A stretch of 64,000 nt of DNA from Kordiimonas aestuarii (GCF_025574465.1 NZ_JAOBPP010000015.1:62001-126000), one strand, 5' to 3'; positions 7,349 through 16,611 are shown, counted from the first letter of the stretch. Notes: generated by a model not told the origin, from the letters alone. Translations and numbers: made by a program.

Positions 7349-9694
7349 ATGACCAGTGTTGAACGGACTTTGCCGGCGCGGCTGCTGCTTGCCAGCGTAT
7401 CGGCCGCGTCGCTCGCCACAGGCATGCCGGCCACCGCACAGGACAGCGCCGGCGATGCGGAAGCTTTTGGCATAGACACCATTGTCGTAACAGCGCGGCG
7501 CCGTGATGAGGCCATCGTCGATGTGCCGATCGCGCTGACCACGTTTGATGCCGACAAGCTGGATTTGCGCGGCGCACTCGATATCACCGCGCTGCAGCGC
7601 AACACACCAAACCTTACCCTGCAGGTCTCGCGCGGCACCAACTCCACCCTCACCGCTTTCATTCGGGGCATCGGGCAACAGGACCCGCTGTGGGGCTTTG
7701 AGCCCGGGGTTGGCCTCTATGTGGACGATGTCTATATCGCCCGCCCACAAGGCGCAATCCTCGACATATTCGACATCGAACGGCTTGAGGTTCTGCGCGG
7801 CCCGCAGGGCACGCTCTATGGTCGCAACACGATCGGCGGCGCGGTCAAATATATCACCAAACGACTGGATCAGGACCCATCGTTCAAGGTCCGCACCAAC
7901 CTTGGCAACTATGGCCAGCGTGACCTTGTTGCCTCCGGCTCCGCACCTCTCGGTGACAAGGTCGCGATCGGCGCTGCGGTCGGATGGTATAACCGGGACG
8001 GTTACGGCACCAATCACTTCACCGGGGAGGATACCAACAACAAACAGTCATTTGCGGCGCGTATCACACTTGAAGCGACCCCGACCCCCAACCTGTTCTT
8101 CCGCCTGAGCGCAGACCGCACGGACGATGATTCAAACACTAATCACGGCCACCGCGAGACAGCGGTGCCTGCGGATTGGGCTGTATTACCCGCTGTATTA
8201 CCGGGTTACAGCCCGGCAGCCGACCCCGTGCCCGCAGGCGCGTTCCCGGTGCAGGAAAGCAAATATGACACCTGGGCAGGCCTTGGCGACGCCAGTGAAG
8301 TGATCACACAGGGCCTGTCGATGTTGGCGGAATGGACATTGAATGACACCCTGACGTTCAAGTCCATCACCGCGTACCGCGAAGGCATCACCCACTCTGC
8401 CGGGATCGACTTTGACGGCACGCCGGCCCCGATCCTTGATATCGCCTCCAGCGGCTCGGTTTATGATGACAATCAGTTCTCCGAAGAACTGCAACTGGTG
8501 ATCCAGAGCGACAGCTGGAGTGGCATACTTGGCGTCTATTATCTGGATGCAAAGGCAACAGGCCAGTATGATACCATCCTCGCAATTGGCGCGGCAGCGA
8601 TCCCGGGCGTACCAACCCCACACCTCACACAGGGAACAAGCGGCGAAGTTGACACCAAATCCATCGCCGTCTTCGGTGATTTCGATGTGGATCTGGGTGA
8701 TCGCTGGAACCTGTCGCTTGGCGGCCGCTGGACCCGCGACAAGAAGGAAGGCACGGTCTTCAAGGCCAATTACCTTGGCCTTGGGTCGCCCATCTCGGGC
8801 GCGGACAGCAGCATCCTGATCCAGACACTTACCGACTATACCCGCGACCTGACCTTCGAGGAATTCACCCCGCGTGTCAGCCTTACCTATGCTCTTGCGG
8901 ATGAGCTGAACATCTACGCCGCCTATAGCCGTGGTTTCAAGTCGGGCGGTTTCGACATGCGCGGCGACGCCACGGCCACACCCGCTACCGCGGACGGTTA
9001 TGAGCCGGAAACGGTTGATTCATACGAAGTTGGCCTCAAGGGAAACCTGCTTGATGGTCGGCTTTCCTTTGCTGGCGCCATCTTCCACACCTCCTACGAC
9101 GGCCAGCAAGTCACCAGCCAGCAGGTCAACCAGTCAGGCACCGGTGTGGTCAGCTTTGTCGACAACGTCGGTTCGTCCACCATCAACGGGGCGGAGATCG
9201 AGGCCACGGCCTGGCTATCGAATGCCTTCAGTATCGATTTTGCGCTTGGGTATGTAGATGCCGAGTTCGACCAGTATCTGGCCTATGCGCCGGACCCCGG
9301 CGGTACGGGTTACGTTCAGGTGGATGTGGCCGACCAGCGCCAGTTCCAGAACACGCCTGAGTGGAACGGCAATGTTGCCCTTAACTACATGATCGACCTG
9401 GACACACGCGGTACCCTCGCGCTGCGCGGCGCGCTTTCGTTCCGCAGCGCAGTCAATATGTTCGAAACCCCGGTTCCGGCGATTGATCAGCCAGCCTATG
9501 AGCTGTTCGACGCCAGCATTGTCTGGACCTCCGCCAGTGACCGCTGGCGGGTTGGGCTGCATGGCCGAAACCTGGGGAATGAGCGTTACCGCACAGGTGC
9601 TTATAATTTCCCCGGGCTTGCTTTCGGGGATTCGGTCATTGGCTTCTACGGCCCTCCGCGCACCGTTTTTGCCTCAATCGAATATCGCTATTAA
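7349..9694 (+). CDS. TonB-dependent outer-membrane receptor (non-siderophore type)
   Basis: A 781-residue gated beta-barrel that imports a scarce ligand using TonB energy. The start is taken at the ATG at 7349 because GGGAGGA lies seven bases before it; an ATG at 7334 overlaps that ribosome-binding site. A signal peptide (residues 1-30, cleaved near ATAQD) is followed by a TonB box (IDTIVVTARRR), the plug domain (SRGTNSTLTAFIRGIGQQ, GLYVDDVYIARPQG, ERLEVLRGPQGTLYGRNTIGGAV) and a long barrel ending in IEYRY with a terminal aromatic. The plug resembles sphingomonad-type receptors for organic nutrients. Control by the divergent TetR protein and the downstream hydrolase suggest uptake of a lipophilic or ester substrate, but this is inference. 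Confidence 0.94.
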   Translation: MTSVERTLPARLLLASVSAASLATGMPATAQDSAGDAEAFGIDTIVVTARRRDEAIVDVPIALTTFDADKLDLRGALDITALQRNTPNLTLQVSRGTNSTLTAFIRGIGQQDPLWGFEPGVGLYVDDVYIARPQGAILDIFDIERLEVLRGPQGTLYGRNTIGGAVKYITKRLDQDPSFKVRTNLGNYGQRDLVASGSAPLGDKVAIGAAVGWYNRDGYGTNHFTGEDTNNKQSFAARITLEATPTPNLFFRLSADRTDDDSNTNHGHRETAVPADWAVLPAVLPGYSPAADPVPAGAFPVQESKYDTWAGLGDASEVITQGLSMLAEWTLNDTLTFKSITAYREGITHSAGIDFDGTPAPILDIASSGSVYDDNQFSEELQLVIQSDSWSGILGVYYLDAKATGQYDTILAIGAAAIPGVPTPHLTQGTSGEVDTKSIAVFGDFDVDLGDRWNLSLGGRWTRDKKEGTVFKANYLGLGSPISGADSSILIQTLTDYTRDLTFEEFTPRVSLTYALADELNIYAAYSRGFKSGGFDMRGDATATPATADGYEPETVDSYEVGLKGNLLDGRLSFAGAIFHTSYDGQQVTSQQVNQSGTGVVSFVDNVGSSTINGAEIEATAWLSNAFSIDFALGYVDAEFDQYLAYAPDPGGTGYVQVDVADQRQFQNTPEWNGNVALNYMIDLDTRGTLALRGALSFRSAVNMFETPVPAIDQPAYELFDASIVWTSASDRWRVGLHGRNLGNERYRTGAYNFPGLAFGDSVIGFYGPPRTVFASIEYRY

Positions 9695-9756
9695 GCAACG
9701 CAACGCCGCCGGGCCAGCTGAAACCGGCGGCGTTCCCAGCGAGGGTAATAAGAATA

Positions 9757-10626
9757 ATGCAGGATTTCTTCTGGCGCTCGCATGACGGGCTCAAGCTTCA
9801 TGCCGCCGAGCACCTCCCCGCGTCAACGCCTACCGGCCTGCCCATCATCTGCGTGCCGGGCCTGACCCGCAACAGCCGGGACTTCAGCGACTTTGCACCC
9901 TGGGCTACCGGACTGGGCCACCGGGTGCTGGCGATTTCCCTGCGGGGTCGCGGCCTGTCGGACCGCGACAGCAAACCCAGGCGTTATCGCCCCACCATCT
10001 ATGCCCGGGACGTTATCGGCCTTCTTGACGCGACTGGTATCGACCAAGCGGTCTTTGTTGGCACCTCGCTTGGCGGGCTGGTGACGATGGAAACTGCAAA
10101 GCAGGCAGGAGACAGGGTTGCAGCCGCCATCCTCAACGACATTGGCCCCACGGTAGAGAGAGGGGGCCTAGACCGCATTGCGTCCTATGCCGGGTCCGCC
10201 GCCCCTGTGACCGACTGGCAATCGGCGGTGGCCCATTGCCGACACATCAACGGCATAGCCTTCCCGGACTTCCAGGAAGCCGACTGGCAACGCCTTGCGC
10301 GTTGGACATTCAGGGAGGGGCCTGACGGCGCCCCGGTGACCGACTATGACCGCGCCATCTTCCGGCCCGCACCGGCGTGGGCGCTCCCGATCATGGAATG
10401 GCTGCTGTGGCGGCGTTTCCGCCACCTCGCTACGGGGCGACCGGTCCTTGCCCTGCGCGGGGCGCTCTCGGATATCCTGTCGTCAGCTACGTTGGCTGCC
10501 ATGCGGAACGCGGGCCCCCTAGTGACCACAGCCGAAGTGCCTCGGGTCGGACATGCCCCCACCTTGGCGGAGCCGGAGGCACGCTCCGCCATGCAGGCTT
10601 TCCTTACCCGCTTGTCAGGCATATAA
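9757..10626 (+). CDS. Alpha/beta-hydrolase, probably esterase or lactonase
   Basis: A 289-residue alpha/beta-hydrolase. The nucleophile elbow is GTSLGG with S104, the acid is probably D239 (GALSDILS), and the base is H266 (RVGHAPTL). The oxyanion region is VPGLTRNSRDF near residue 33. It has no signal peptide, so it should act in the cytoplasm. It follows the TonB receptor by 62 bases on the same strand, with GAGGG upstream of the ATG, and is probably co-transcribed; it may cleave whatever the receptor imports. Related enzymes include 3-oxoadipate enol-lactonase-like and carboxylesterase-like proteins, and the sequence alone does not separate them. Confidence 0.85.
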   Translation: MQDFFWRSHDGLKLHAAEHLPASTPTGLPIICVPGLTRNSRDFSDFAPWATGLGHRVLAISLRGRGLSDRDSKPRRYRPTIYARDVIGLLDATGIDQAVFVGTSLGGLVTMETAKQAGDRVAAAILNDIGPTVERGGLDRIASYAGSAAPVTDWQSAVAHCRHINGIAFPDFQEADWQRLARWTFREGPDGAPVTDYDRAIFRPAPAWALPIMEWLLWRRFRHLATGRPVLALRGALSDILSSATLAAMRNAGPLVTTAEVPRVGHAPTLAEPEARSAMQAFLTRLSGI

Positions 10627-10685
10627 ATCACCGCCCATCCACCACAGGCACACTATTCGTTTAAGGATCGGGGAGCGCCCAGGCG

Positions 10686-11219
10686 CTAACCAGCCGCTGT
10701 GATCAGCACGCCGCTTTTGGAAACTGCCGGCTCAGTGCATTGGCTGCGGTTAAAACAGCAGGGGCGGCGTTTGCCGTGCTCCAGCATATCGATTGCAGTG
10801 TTGATGCGCTTCGCCCGCGTCGCGGCCACCTTGGTGGCACGTATCCACCTGATCCAATCCCACCGCGCGATGGTGGTGATATCCCCCCACTGGGCCGCGG
10901 CGGCCGACGCAGCATCAAATGCAGCCTTCAGGTCGTCGGGCAGCTCTGGCTCCAGCCAGTCGTCGGTGGCTTTGATTTCCAGAACAACGGTTTCGCCGGC
11001 GGCCGTATCCATGGCTTTACCCAGCGTTTTGTCCACGTGAAGCCAATGGCTACCCTTGCCATCAGGTTCAAGCGCCGCCTTGAAGGCAACGTCGTTCATG
11101 GTCCCCTCAACCATCGTCACCCCGCGTGACGGCAGCGCCTTGCTCGCGCTTTCAGGCAAGCTGACAATTGTCCAGTCGTTGATTTTATAGATAGGCGCTT
11201 CAAAGCGTGCCGACGACAT
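10686..11219 (-). CDS. YdeI/OmdA-family protein with DUF1905 domain
   Basis: A 177-residue protein of two joined small domains. Residues 3-90 match DUF1905 (FEAPIYKINDWTIVSLPESASKALPSRG, WLHVDKTLGKAM), a small beta-barrel, and the rest matches the bacteriocin-protection/YdeI family (PDDLKAAFDAASAAAAQWG, ARWDWIRWIRATK, KRINTAIDMLEHGKRRPCCF). The ATG at 11219 is chosen because GAGGG lies seven bases upstream; the longer frame to 11369 has no such site. The family has no settled biochemical role. It is monocistronic, and its upstream region carries the palindrome also seen at 2685-2706. Confidence 0.85.
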   Translation of the reverse strand: MSSARFEAPIYKINDWTIVSLPESASKALPSRGVTMVEGTMNDVAFKAALEPDGKGSHWLHVDKTLGKAMDTAAGETVVLEIKATDDWLEPELPDDLKAAFDAASAAAAQWGDITTIARWDWIRWIRATKVAATRAKRINTAIDMLEHGKRRPCCFNRSQCTEPAVSKSGVLITAAG

Positions 11220-11511
11220 ATTTCCCTCACTTACCTGACTGTTCAAAAGCCTTTTTTTACAGGCAGGGCCTGCGCTTGCCGGCATTCTATTAAAAAATAG
11301 TACCGTTGCAACCTTCGTCATACCGGGCCACGCCTGTAAACGGCGGGAGAGACAACCAATCCGGTGCACAGGGATGAGCCCGTCTTCACGTCGCCGCCAA
11401 TGTGTAACCCCCGTGTAACCGGTAACACGCCCACCAGCCGCGACTTTCCGCCGCGCCAGTTTCTTGCTTATTCTGTCTGACAGCGCTTGTCATTTGCGAT
11501 CTGCATCGTTA
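11220..11511. other. Intergenic region between divergent YdeI-like and PepSY genes
   Basis: Nearly 300 bases without a supported gene. It holds the 22-base motif at 11281-11302 on the left, a GC-rich central part without clear structure, and leads into the Fur-like palindrome on the right. A frame open upstream of the YdeI-like gene lacks a ribosome-binding site and is not called. Confidence 0.5.
11281..11302. promoter_or_regulatory. Palindromic motif shared with 2685-2706
   Basis: GGCATT, then CTATTAAAAAATAG, then TA. It agrees with the motif at 2685-2706 at all positions except the five central bases, which are A here and T there. It lies 61 bases upstream of the YdeI-like start codon. Possibly a binding site of one common regulator. 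Confidence 0.4.
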
Positions 11512-11534
11512 ATAAGTCTGATAATCATTCTTAT
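11512..11534. promoter_or_regulatory. Fur-box-like palindrome upstream of the iron-uptake module
   Basis: The 23-base element has arms ATAAGNNTGAT and ATCANNCTTAT around a central A, and contains GATAATCATT, close to the classical Fur hexamers (GATAAT). It ends 26 bases before the PepSY gene start, placed to repress it. Iron control is inferred from this match and from the downstream siderophore receptor. Confidence 0.6.
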
Positions 11535-11560
11535 AAACGAACTTTCGGGGGCAACCGCCC

Positions 11561-12721
11561 ATGCGGCGCAGCACCATTCGCATCTGGTACCTGACCCACA
11601 AGTGGACGAGCATATTATGCACGGCCTTCCTGTTGATGTTGTGCATCACCGGCCTGCCACTGATTTTCGAGCATGAGATCGAGGACTTGACCGGCGACGC
11701 CTACGTCATGCCACTGGTCGCTGATGAGGGCCAGCGCACCAGCCTTGATACGGTACTTGCCAATGCCCTTGCCTCCCGCTCCCGCGAGGTTGGCCTGTTC
11801 ATGAGCTTCGACGAGGACCGACCGGTGGTCAATGTGACCTCAGGCCCCGCTCCAGATGCACCGGGCGGCCAGATGACCCTAATGTCGCTTGACTGGCGCA
11901 CGGGCGATTTTGTACCCGCCCCCCATGAAGGCGGCGTGATGGGCTTTCTGCTGCAACTTCATACAGACATGTTCCTGGGCCTGCCGGGCATGTTGTTCCT
12001 TGGGGCCATGGGCTTCCTGTTTTTCACGGCAATCGTCTCGGGCGTGGTGATCTACGCGCCTTTCATGCGCAAGCTGGATTTCGGCACCGTGCGCGTGGGC
12101 CGCAGCAAGCGGTTGAAGTGGCTGGATTACCATAACCTGATGGGCGTCGTAAGCTTGATGTGGGCCAGCGTGGTTGGCCTCACTGGCGTGATTAACACCT
12201 TGTCGGACCAAATCACTACCTTATGGCAACATGACCAACTGGCTGAGATGACGCGGGAATATGAGGGCATGGGCATCCCGGCGCAACTTTCGTCCATCCA
12301 GGCGGCAATTGATACGGCCAAGGCCGCCGCGCCCGGCATGCGGGTCCAATTTGTTGCCTTCCCCGGGGGCACCTTCTCCACACAGCATCACTATGCGGTC
12401 TTCTTGCAAGGCAATACAGCCCTGACCAAAAAGCTGCTGACACCCGCGCTGATTGACGCGGAGACCGGCGCCTTCACCGCCATGCGTTCCATGCCGTGGT
12501 ATATGCAGGCGCTCCTGCTGTCGCAGCCGCTGCATTTCGGCGATTATGGCGGGCTGCCGATGAAAATCCTATGGGCGGTGCTGGATATCTTCACCATCGT
12601 GGTGCTTGTCAGCGGGCTTTATCTGTGGCTGGGCAAACGCGGTACCAGCGTGGACGCCCGCGTGCGCGAACTTGAAAGCGGCGGCCGTAAAAGCCCCGAG
12701 GTCGCGGAGGCACAGACATGA
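11561..12721 (+). CDS. PepSY-associated TM helix protein (iron-uptake-linked membrane protein)
   Basis: A 386-residue inner-membrane protein of the PepSY_TM family (COG3182), which commonly accompanies siderophore receptors and in some cases acts as a periplasmic or membrane reductase for ferric siderophores. Four hydrophobic segments are visible: about residues 15-35 (ILCTAFLLMLCITGLPLIF), 145-170 (LFLGAMGFLFFTAIVSGVVIY), 197-217 and 338-360 (ILWAVLDIFTIVVLVSGLYLWL). HIS residues before and after the helices (LHTDMFLGLPG, WLDYHNLMG) could bind haem or metal. It starts just after a Fur-like palindrome and overlaps the next gene by four bases (ATGA). Confidence 0.9.
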   Translation: MRRSTIRIWYLTHKWTSILCTAFLLMLCITGLPLIFEHEIEDLTGDAYVMPLVADEGQRTSLDTVLANALASRSREVGLFMSFDEDRPVVNVTSGPAPDAPGGQMTLMSLDWRTGDFVPAPHEGGVMGFLLQLHTDMFLGLPGMLFLGAMGFLFFTAIVSGVVIYAPFMRKLDFGTVRVGRSKRLKWLDYHNLMGVVSLMWASVVGLTGVINTLSDQITTLWQHDQLAEMTREYEGMGIPAQLSSIQAAIDTAKAAAPGMRVQFVAFPGGTFSTQHHYAVFLQGNTALTKKLLTPALIDAETGAFTAMRSMPWYMQALLLSQPLHFGDYGGLPMKILWAVLDIFTIVVLVSGLYLWLGKRGTSVDARVRELESGGRKSPEVAEAQT

Positions 12722-12924
12722 GCCAGCCCCACACCGCCGCAAAACCGTCAACCATTCGCACACCGTGGCAGATATTCAAGGTGCCTGCCGCCCTCGCCGC
12801 GCTCAGCCTCCTCGGGCTTGTGAGCGCGCTGACGGGGGACGGCCTGCGCGACGCACTTTCATGGGCCGGCCTTGCCGCCCCCGTTGTTGTAACCCTGTGG
12901 GCGCTCAAGGCGCGCCGCAGATAA
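12718..12924 (+). CDS. Small membrane protein of the PepSY/siderophore-receptor operon
   Basis: A 68-residue protein with two hydrophobic segments (about residues 23-39, VPAALAALSLLGLVSAL, and 49-63, WAGLAAPVVVTLWAL), separated by a short DGLRDAL loop and ending in the basic tail KARRR, so both ends should face the cytoplasm. Its start overlaps the PepSY stop codon, so translation is coupled and a partner role in the same membrane assembly is likely. I do not recognise a named domain. Small proteins of this layout are seen beside PepSY genes in other proteobacteria. Confidence 0.8.
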   Translation: MSQPHTAAKPSTIRTPWQIFKVPAALAALSLLGLVSALTGDGLRDALSWAGLAAPVVVTLWALKARRR

Positions 12925-12981
12925 GGCATCCATAACAAGCACCCCTCCCCCAAAGCCGGGTGCAACATGAGGAAACGACCA

Positions 12982-15132
12982 ATGAAACACCTATCCTCCA
13001 TCAGGCGGCTTACGCTTTTGAGCGCAACCAGCCTGGCCCTTGCGGGCACTGCCATCGCGCAAGACACTGCCCGCACGGACGACGACCTTGAGACCATCGT
13101 CGTCACCGCACCAAACTATGTGCCTGTAGGCACGGGTGTGGCGACCAAAAGCGACATTCCGCTGGTGGAAACACCGCAGTCCATTTCTGTTATCACGCGT
13201 GACCAGATCGACCTGCTGGACTGGACCAACCTTGGCCAGACGGTGCGTTATGTGGCTGGTGTGAACGGCGAGAACTATGGCCCGGACGAACGGGTTGACT
13301 GGCTGACCATGCGCGGGTTTGAGCCAGTACAATATATTGACGGCGTTCAGTCTTCCATCGGCTCGATCGCCAACACGGGGCTTGACCTCTACGGCGCCCA
13401 GTCGGTTGAAATTCTCAAAGGCCCGTCGTCAGCACTTTATGGCCTGACCCCGCCCGGCGGTATCGTCAATGTAACCAGCCGCCGCCCCGACGAAGAATTT
13501 GGTGGCGAAATTGAAGCCCAATATGGCAACCGCGACCATATCCAGGTGAACGGCACCATCACCGGCGCGATCACCGACACCGTCAGCGCGCGCCTGACCG
13601 CCTTGTACCGTGACCACGACACCCAGACCTTCGGTGTAAACTCGGACCGGCTTTATGTCGCACCCGCCATCACCTTCCAGCCGGGCGAGGCTACCCGCTT
13701 CACCCTGCTCTCCTTCTATCAGGAAGATGAAATCACCGGGGACGGCGGCGGCTTCCTGCCAAGCCAGGGCTCGCTGTTTGGCAACCCGGAGGGTGAAATT
13801 TCCTCCACCGCGAACCTTGGTGAGCTGAGCTACAACCGCTTCTACCGCGAACATTACGGCATCGGTTATGACGCCGAGCACGCGTTTAACGAGACCTTCT
13901 CGGTGCAGCAAAACCTGAAGTACACACATCTGGACAGCGACCAGCGTGGCATCGGCGGCAGCGGCTTCGTGGATGCGGACTTTGACGGCACGCCCGACGA
14001 TTACCGCACCGTTAACCGCTATAGCTTCTCGTTTGCGGAAGATGTGGACACCTTTGGCATCGACACGCGCCTGAACATCGACGTGGTGGATGATGGCGTG
14101 ATGGAGCACAATGCCTTTGTCGGAGTTGATTACCGCACCTATGACTATGTTGGGGCGTCTGCTTTCAGCTTTGCGGGCATTCCGACCATTGATATCTTCG
14201 CGCCTGTTTACGGCCATGATATCCCGCTGCTGGCACCAGTGAAATTCTCCGACATCAAGCAAAAGCAAACTGGCGTTTATGTGCAGGACCACATCAGTAT
14301 GGGTGGCCTGCGGTTCACTGCAAGCGTACGCCATGACTGGGTGGACACCACCGACCGCATGACGGGCGAAGAGCGTACGGACAAGGATTTTTCCTACCGG
14401 GGTGGTGTGTCCTATGTGTTTGAAAACGGCTTCGCGCCCTATGTTTCCTATGCGCGGTCCTACCAGCCAACCGCCGGCGCAGACCGGGACGGCACACCGT
14501 TTGAGCCGACAACCGGCAACCAGCTTGAAGCCGGGATAAAATATGACGCCCGCGGCCTGCCACGTGGCGTCAAGCTGTTCTCAACCCTCAGCGCCTATAC
14601 GCTCAGCCAGAAAAACGTGCTGACGCCAGACCCGACCAACACCGGCGCGGAGGCCTTTGAGGTGCAGACCGGCGAAGTGCAAGTGAAGGGTGTGGAGTTT
14701 GAGGTGATTGGCCGCTTTGATGAGCGCCTGAGCATCAACGCAAGCTATACCTACACAGATAGCGAAGTGACGGAAAGCAACGGCCCGGAGCTGGGCGCGG
14801 AACTACCGGTCACGCCAACGCACAAGATCTCCGCGCTGGCGGACTATACGCTGCAGGACGGCACACTTGCCGGCCTTGGCGCCAGCTTCGGTGTGCGGTA
14901 TCTGAGCGAAAGCGCGGGCAACCTGCCATCCACCTTTACGCCGGAAGTCTATACCAACCCGGCCGTGACCCTGTTTGATGCCAGCGTGCACTATGACCTT
15001 GAAGACTGGCGGCTCTCGGTTTCCGCCAGCAACCTGTTTGACAAGGAATATGTCGCCCGCTGTTACAGCGCGTCCAACTGCTTCTTTGGTACACGCCGCA
15101 TGGTGGTCGCAAGCATCGCCCGTAAATTCTAG
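12982..15132 (+). CDS. TonB-dependent siderophore receptor (FhuE/FpvA-like)
   Basis: A 716-residue outer-membrane receptor for ferric siderophores. The ATG at 12982 is preferred over 12967 because AGGAAA sits seven bases before it. A signal peptide (to about residue 27, TAIAQD) is followed by a TonB box (ETIVVTAP) and the plug with siderophore-receptor hallmarks: ETPQSISVITRDQI, RYVAGVNGENYGPDERVDWLTMRGF, GLDLYGAQSVEILKGPSSALYGLTPPGGIVN. The barrel ends with a conserved NLFDKEYVARCYSASNCFFGTRRMVVASIARKF, including the RxVxxxxxxxF end. It is the third gene behind the Fur-like box, so uptake here and reduction by the PepSY protein form one likely pathway. Confidence 0.95.
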   Translation: MKHLSSIRRLTLLSATSLALAGTAIAQDTARTDDDLETIVVTAPNYVPVGTGVATKSDIPLVETPQSISVITRDQIDLLDWTNLGQTVRYVAGVNGENYGPDERVDWLTMRGFEPVQYIDGVQSSIGSIANTGLDLYGAQSVEILKGPSSALYGLTPPGGIVNVTSRRPDEEFGGEIEAQYGNRDHIQVNGTITGAITDTVSARLTALYRDHDTQTFGVNSDRLYVAPAITFQPGEATRFTLLSFYQEDEITGDGGGFLPSQGSLFGNPEGEISSTANLGELSYNRFYREHYGIGYDAEHAFNETFSVQQNLKYTHLDSDQRGIGGSGFVDADFDGTPDDYRTVNRYSFSFAEDVDTFGIDTRLNIDVVDDGVMEHNAFVGVDYRTYDYVGASAFSFAGIPTIDIFAPVYGHDIPLLAPVKFSDIKQKQTGVYVQDHISMGGLRFTASVRHDWVDTTDRMTGEERTDKDFSYRGGVSYVFENGFAPYVSYARSYQPTAGADRDGTPFEPTTGNQLEAGIKYDARGLPRGVKLFSTLSAYTLSQKNVLTPDPTNTGAEAFEVQTGEVQVKGVEFEVIGRFDERLSINASYTYTDSEVTESNGPELGAELPVTPTHKISALADYTLQDGTLAGLGASFGVRYLSESAGNLPSTFTPEVYTNPAVTLFDASVHYDLEDWRLSVSASNLFDKEYVARCYSASNCFFGTRRMVVASIARKF

Positions 15133-15152
15133 GCGCACACCTCACCAGCATC

Positions 15153-15187
15153 AAAGCCCGCGAGAGCATGTCTTTCGCGGGCTTTTT
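15153..15187 (+). terminator. Rho-independent terminator after the siderophore receptor
   Basis: An 11-bp perfect stem (AAAGCCCGCGA with TCGCGGGCTTT) with an 11-base loop, followed by TTTTT. It closes the iron-uptake operon. Confidence 0.9.
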
Positions 15188-15283
15188 AATGCAATTCACC
15201 CTTGAGACAACTGAATTTACCTCGCCAAAACAATGTGTTGAGCATCGCCCCACGGTGCGGGCATAGTAAAAGGAGGTTAAGTC

Positions 15284-15780
15284 ATGAAACGTAACATTTT
15301 GACACTTGCCATGATTACCGCTGTTGCGGGTATGGACGGCGCAGCCACCGCCGGTGACACAAACCCCTTCAGCACAGCCCTTGAGGATGGGAGCCACATC
15401 CAGCTCACCGGTGATGTAGTCGACATTAATGCCAGAATTTCACCCTCGACTATGGTGACGGTTTCATCACGGTCGAGATAAACGACTGGGACTGGTACAA
15501 TGAAAACAGCCAGATTCTGGATGGCGACAAGGTAACTGTACGCGGTGTCATTGACGACGACCTATGTGAGCAGCGGTCCATTGAGGCGGATAGCGTATAT
15601 GTACATTCCATCGCCATGACCTATTACGCCAACGACGCTGATGCGGAACAAGTGGTCCGCCTGATGGCCTTCTCCAGCTACCCCGCGTATCGGACAGTGA
15701 TGCCTGAGGGCACATGGATGACGGTGGTTGGAACTGTCACTGACATTGATGGTCGCGAGTATCCTGAGTTCTGCGCATAA
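15284..15780 (+). pseudogene. Frameshifted gene for a secreted OB-fold-like (NirD/YgiW/YdeI stress-tolerance type) protein
   Basis: A start with AAAGGAGG upstream opens a protein with a signal peptide (residues 1-23) and the beginning of a bacterial OB-fold (GSHIQLTGDVVDINA). The frame then ends early, but the +1 frame continues the same fold without a stop: QNFTLDYGDGFITVEIND, GDKVTVRGVID, ending EFCA at 15780. The total length is one base short of a multiple of three, so a single lost base near 15432 (GCCAG for an expected GC-CCAG-like run) explains the break. It may be a real mutation or a sequencing error. A terminator follows directly. The original product would be about 165 residues and periplasmic. 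Confidence 0.75.
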
Positions 15781-15812
15781 AACCGCTGCGCCTTCCCGGC
15801 GCGGCGGTTTTT
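15779..15812 (+). terminator. Rho-independent terminator after the frameshifted OB-fold gene
   Basis: The stem AAAACCGCTGCGCC/GGCGCGGCGGTTTT (one T-G wobble) around TTCCC ends in a T-run. It starts at the stop codon of the frameshifted gene, which supports that the restored frame, not the short one, is the original gene. Confidence 0.85.
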
Positions 15813-16065
15813 GATTGAGTCACTCTGCGTCACCACCCGCTTTTCAAGCTTAGTCATAAACGAAGGTTTAATTTCCGACTTCATTTCTTGCGCGTGATGA
15901 CACCGCCAGACAAGATTATTGTGCGTGCGTGTTATGTTCCCCACATTATGCTGCAAAGTCGCAGAAAAACGCCATATTTATGATTAACCCCCTTTAACCT
16001 TGGCGCAAGACAGTGTATTCCCTCGCGCTTAGCGTTCATGTGTTTCGAGTTTGTGAGTTGTCGTT

Positions 16066-16611
16066 TTGATACCCGGTTTGAAGAACATTAAAGACGCCCT
16101 GCGGCCCAGCCGTGAGAGCCTTTCCCGCAGCCCTGCGGATGAACGTGACAATACCACTTTTAAAAGTGCGTCGGTCGAACACCCTCTACTGGAAGCACTG
16201 TTTCGTTTCTGGTCAACCAAAAAGGCCAAACTGGGTCAGTTGCCCTCGCGCCGCGATATCTCGCCATCGGAAATCAAGAAATTGCTGCCGTATATCGCAA
16301 TCGCCGATGTCATCGACGGCGGCCTCGACTTCTCGTTCCGGGTGTGTGGCACCATGATCTCGGAGGGCGCGGGCATTGAGCTTACCGGCAAAACCTGGTC
16401 CAGCTTCGAAAATACCCAGCACATCATCGAACGCACCCGTATCCTTGTGGAAAAAGCTGAGCCCTATTACCTGACCAATCAGCGCGCCACCTGGGCCCCG
16501 AAAGACTTCCAGCACTATAGCGTATTGGCGTTACCGCTGGCGCGCGACGGCAAGTCTGTTGATATGGTGCTCTATGGTGTGGTTTATCAGCCCATGGAAC
16601 GGCGTGATTAA
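16066..16611 (+). CDS. PAS_5-family (PF07310-like) protein
   Basis: A 181-residue cytosolic protein of the alphaproteobacterial PAS_5 family. A Ser/Arg-rich N-terminus (residues 1-35) precedes the PAS region: PLLEALFRFWSTKKAKLGQLPSRRDISPSEIKKLLPYI is the family signature, followed by DFSFRVCGTMISEGAGIELTGKTW and the C-terminal VLALPLARDGKSVDMVLYGVVY. The frame has no ATG; TTG at 16066 is the first usable start (a stop lies four codons upstream), with TTG at 16078 as alternative. The gene is alone, between two unrelated genes. A related gene is at 50280. Family function is unknown; sensing is inferred from the PAS fold. Confidence 0.82.
   Translation: MIPGLKNIKDALRPSRESLSRSPADERDNTTFKSASVEHPLLEALFRFWSTKKAKLGQLPSRRDISPSEIKKLLPYIAIADVIDGGLDFSFRVCGTMISEGAGIELTGKTWSSFENTQHIIERTRILVEKAEPYYLTNQRATWAPKDFQHYSVLALPLARDGKSVDMVLYGVVYQPMERRD

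Noticed and set aside
16053..16068. GTG or ATG start for the first PAS_5 gene
   Set aside because: The nearby GTG (16053) and ATG (16038) are out of frame, and an in-frame stop at 16054-16056 limits the start to TTG at 16066 or later.
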